Source: Christensenella sp. UBA5399 (GTDB taxonomy: Bacteria > Bacillota > Clostridia > Christensenellales > Christensenellaceae). Taken from it: a stretch of 16,177 bases of DNA. Below the pieces are notes generated by a model. That model worked only from the letters and a program-made list of their open reading frames with translations, ran no database searches and was not told the origin of the DNA. Below, in pieces: positions 14,128-16,177 of this stretch. Numbering within the stretch: the first letter of the stretch is position 1; each line of letters begins with the position of its first letter. The translations under genes were made by a program, and so were the position numbers. Location of the stretch: NCBI GenBank assembly GCA_002407725.1, contig DHOD01000117.1, forward strand, positions 11,168 to 27,344, read 5' to 3'.

Positions 14128-16177
14128 TTGTCGGCATATTGTGATGTAATTGTGACGGTCTACAAAGGTAGCGCCGAGGTGAAAGAATGCATATCATCGG
14201 TGTTGGAACGCAGCGGCGATGCGCTGGCAAAACTGATCATCGTGAACGACAACAGCCCGGAGCCTGCCACCGGGGAGTACCTGGATGCGCTGGCGCGGGA
14301 AGGCGACTCGCGGATCACCATATTGACCAATGATGAAAATCTGGGCTACCTCAAATCGTGTAACCGGGGCATGGAGCAATCGCAAAACGACGTTGTGCTG
14401 CTCAACAGCGATACGGTTGTTACGGTCGGCTGGCTGCGTAAAATGTTGGACTGCGCGTACAGCGATGCACGTATTGCTGTGGTATCCCCGTTGACAAATA
14501 ACAGTGTGCTTTGCAGTGTGCCTGTTATCGCGACAGAAAACAGCCTGCCGGCAGGCCTCAATATAGAACAGTACGCAGAGATAATCGAGAAATCCAGCTT
14601 TAGGCGTTACCCTTGGCTTCCGTCTTGTTTTGGTTTTTGCATGCTGATCAAGCGCAGTGTGATCAGCGAGATCGGCATGCTGGACGAAGTGTACGACAAG
14701 GGATATCACGAAGAGGTGGATTTTTGTGCACGGGCAAGGGCAGCAGGGTACATGAACGTTCTTTGTGACGATACCTATATCCACCATTATGGCAGCGTCT
14801 CGTTTGCGGATGACAAATACGATTTGTCCGACCGGAACGAGCAAATCATTTTAAAAAGATATCCTGATATCACAGAGGAAATCCGCGCTTTTATCAGCGG
14901 CGAAATACTTTCTGACATTCATCTCAACCTGGAGATACATACCATGTTGTGGGCGTCTGAGCAAAAGACCGTGTTCTTTATGCTACACAAAAACCCGTTC
15001 GATGATATTGGGCATGTGCGGGGCGGCGTGGAGTATCACATGTGGGACATTGCCCGTAATATGCGGGGGTGTAACTATGCAGTCTGGTATCCCGATGGCG
15101 ATGCGCCGCTTGTAAGCAAATATATGCTGGCGATTAATGTAGACGGTATCAGGACAACGCTGGAATTCAAGCTGAAAAACCCGGTGGCACAGGGGATGGC
15201 CCATCATGCCGAGGTGGAGGGTATACTGCGGCAGGCGTTGATGATGCTCAACGTTTCCGCTGTGCATATACAGCATTTTTTGCGCAACACATACGATATA
15301 CTGGACGTGTGCGCGGCCCTGGGCGTGCCGTACTATGTCACGCTGCACGATTTTTACGCAATCTGCCCCAACTATACGCTGACGACGCCGGACGGTGAAT
15401 ATTGCGGTGTGATTGAGGATAAACAGAGCTGTGCATACGGCAATTGCTTTGGTGGGTTGGTTGGGGATCACCGCATACGCGCACATAGGGAAGCTATGCA
15501 GGTGGCGCTGGAAGGAGCGCGGCAGGTGTTTGTGCCTTCGCAGTTTTTGCAACAATCGGTGGAGACATTGTTTGAAGGCATACGTTGTGCTGTGCGGGAG
15601 CCGTACTATCCTATCCCGGACGAAGCCCCGGTCGAGGTGGAAAAGGATGGTGTGCTACGGGTCGCGTTTTTGGGCGCGCTGAGTGGGCATAAAGGGAGCG
15701 CCGATTTTAAACGGCTGCTGGACATGCGGCTTGAAGGCGTGGAGTGGCACGTGTTTGGGGCGGTCGCGGAGGAAGATAAAAAAGAGATTGCAGCATATGA
15801 GCGTAGCGGCAGCCTGGTGCTTCACGGCCGGTACGCGCGGGATACGATTGTCAACGAACTGAAGCGGGCGGGTATCGATATTGTACTGCTGTTCAGCCGC
15901 CTGCCCGAAACATACGGATATACGCTGACCGAGGCATGGCTGGCGGGGTGCCCCGTTGTGTCGACCAACATGGGGGCCATCCCCCTGCGTGTAGCGGAAC
16001 GCGGCGCGGGATGGATTGTTTCGGGCGGTGTGGCGGAAGAAACGGCCGCCATATTACAGTCGGCGCAGCAAGACGCGGCCCTGCTGGATGCCAAAAAAGC
16101 GAAGATAGAGAAGATTGGACATGCGGGGATGCAGGCCCGTGTGGATTTCTATACGGATATATATATCCGAGAGGAAA
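14128..16177 (+). CDS. Two-domain glycosyltransferase (GT2 + GT4), 3' end outside window
   Basis: The open frame runs 683 codons to the window edge. The start is TTG 14128, with GGAGG 6 bases upstream; no ATG fits before the first conserved strand. The N-terminal half (about 1-245) is a family 2 glycosyltransferase: CDVIVTVYKG, IIVNDNSPE (37-45), NLGYLKSCNRGM (71-82), the DXD-type LLNSD (91-95) and GYHEEVDFCARA (192-203). After a linker, residues about 280-680 form a GT-B family 4 transferase: VTLHDFYAICPNYT (404-417) with a cysteine set (C413, C426, C435, C440), FLGALSGHKG (514-523) and the EX7E motif at E594/E602 in RLPETYGYTLTEAWLAGCPV. It likely adds two sugars in turn to a cell-surface polymer, glycolipid or protein, using nucleotide-sugar donors in the cytoplasm. 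Downstream genes are not visible, so the pathway is unknown. Confidence 0.9.
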   Translation, partial: MSAYCDVIVTVYKGSAEVKECISSVLERSGDALAKLIIVNDNSPEPATGEYLDALAREGDSRITILTNDENLGYLKSCNRGMEQSQNDVVLLNSDTVVTVGWLRKMLDCAYSDARIAVVSPLTNNSVLCSVPVIATENSLPAGLNIEQYAEIIEKSSFRRYPWLPSCFGFCMLIKRSVISEIGMLDEVYDKGYHEEVDFCARARAAGYMNVLCDDTYIHHYGSVSFADDKYDLSDRNEQIILKRYPDITEEIRAFISGEILSDIHLNLEIHTMLWASEQKTVFFMLHKNPFDDIGHVRGGVEYHMWDIARNMRGCNYAVWYPDGDAPLVSKYMLAINVDGIRTTLEFKLKNPVAQGMAHHAEVEGILRQALMMLNVSAVHIQHFLRNTYDILDVCAALGVPYYVTLHDFYAICPNYTLTTPDGEYCGVIEDKQSCAYGNCFGGLVGDHRIRAHREAMQVALEGARQVFVPSQFLQQSVETLFEGIRCAVREPYYPIPDEAPVEVEKDGVLRVAFLGALSGHKGSADFKRLLDMRLEGVEWHVFGAVAEEDKKEIAAYERSGSLVLHGRYARDTIVNELKRAGIDIVLLFSRLPETYGYTLTEAWLAGCPVVSTNMGAIPLRVAERGAGWIVSGGVAEETAAILQSAQQDAALLDAKKAKIEKIGHAGMQARVDFYTDIYIREE

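Overview
The window looks like chromosomal DNA of a Gram-positive anaerobe, most likely Clostridia. The clues are an RsgI-type anti-sigma protein, a QueT-type ECF transporter component, a YugP-type zinc peptidase, a VanZ-like protein, BIG2/leucine-rich-repeat surface modules and GBS Bsp-like repeats. Ribosome binding sites are GGAGG-type, base composition is mid-to-high GC, and GTG and TTG starts are used. I cannot name a genus. No rRNA, tRNA, CRISPR array, insertion sequence or phage gene was seen.

Layout. (1) Positions 1-1964, minus strand: a compact operon with a clear promoter, reading queT (queuosine-precursor transporter), a LOG-family phosphoribohydrolase that overlaps queT by 4 bases, and a multi-pass membrane protein that leaves the window. 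(2) 2050-4430, plus strand: an ECF-type sigma factor and its membrane-bound anti-sigma factor, which has an RsgI-like middle domain and three PepSY modules outside the membrane. (3) 4428-6895, plus strand: three small transcription units, namely a PHP-domain histidinol-phosphatase-like protein that may be translated from a leaderless mRNA, a YugP-type membrane zinc peptidase behind a hairpin-rich leader, and a VanZ-like membrane protein. (4) 7125-13442, plus strand: one very large secreted surface protein gene, now split over three reading frames. Restoring one lost base near 8189 and removing one unit of a (CCCGA)3 tandem repeat at 11665-11679 gives a single frame of 2,066 codons. Its order is signal peptide, two BIG2, three blocks of leucine-rich repeats each with a closing cap and separated by BIG2 domains, more BIG2, then four GBS Bsp-like repeats. 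(5) 13499-14007: a small acidic lipoprotein with its own terminator. (6) 14055 to the right edge: a two-domain glycosyltransferase (GT2 then GT4), TTG start, cut by the window edge.

How it fits together. The right half is a cell-surface region: adhesin-like protein, lipoprotein and glycosyltransferase, each with its own signals. The centre holds envelope sensing and maintenance genes (sigma/anti-sigma, YugP, VanZ). The left operon looks like modified-base salvage. The most interesting points are the broken adhesin with a 5-base repeat that could slip back into frame, the tight coupling of queT to a base-releasing enzyme, the triple-PepSY RsgI-like receptor, and the structured leader before the peptidase gene.
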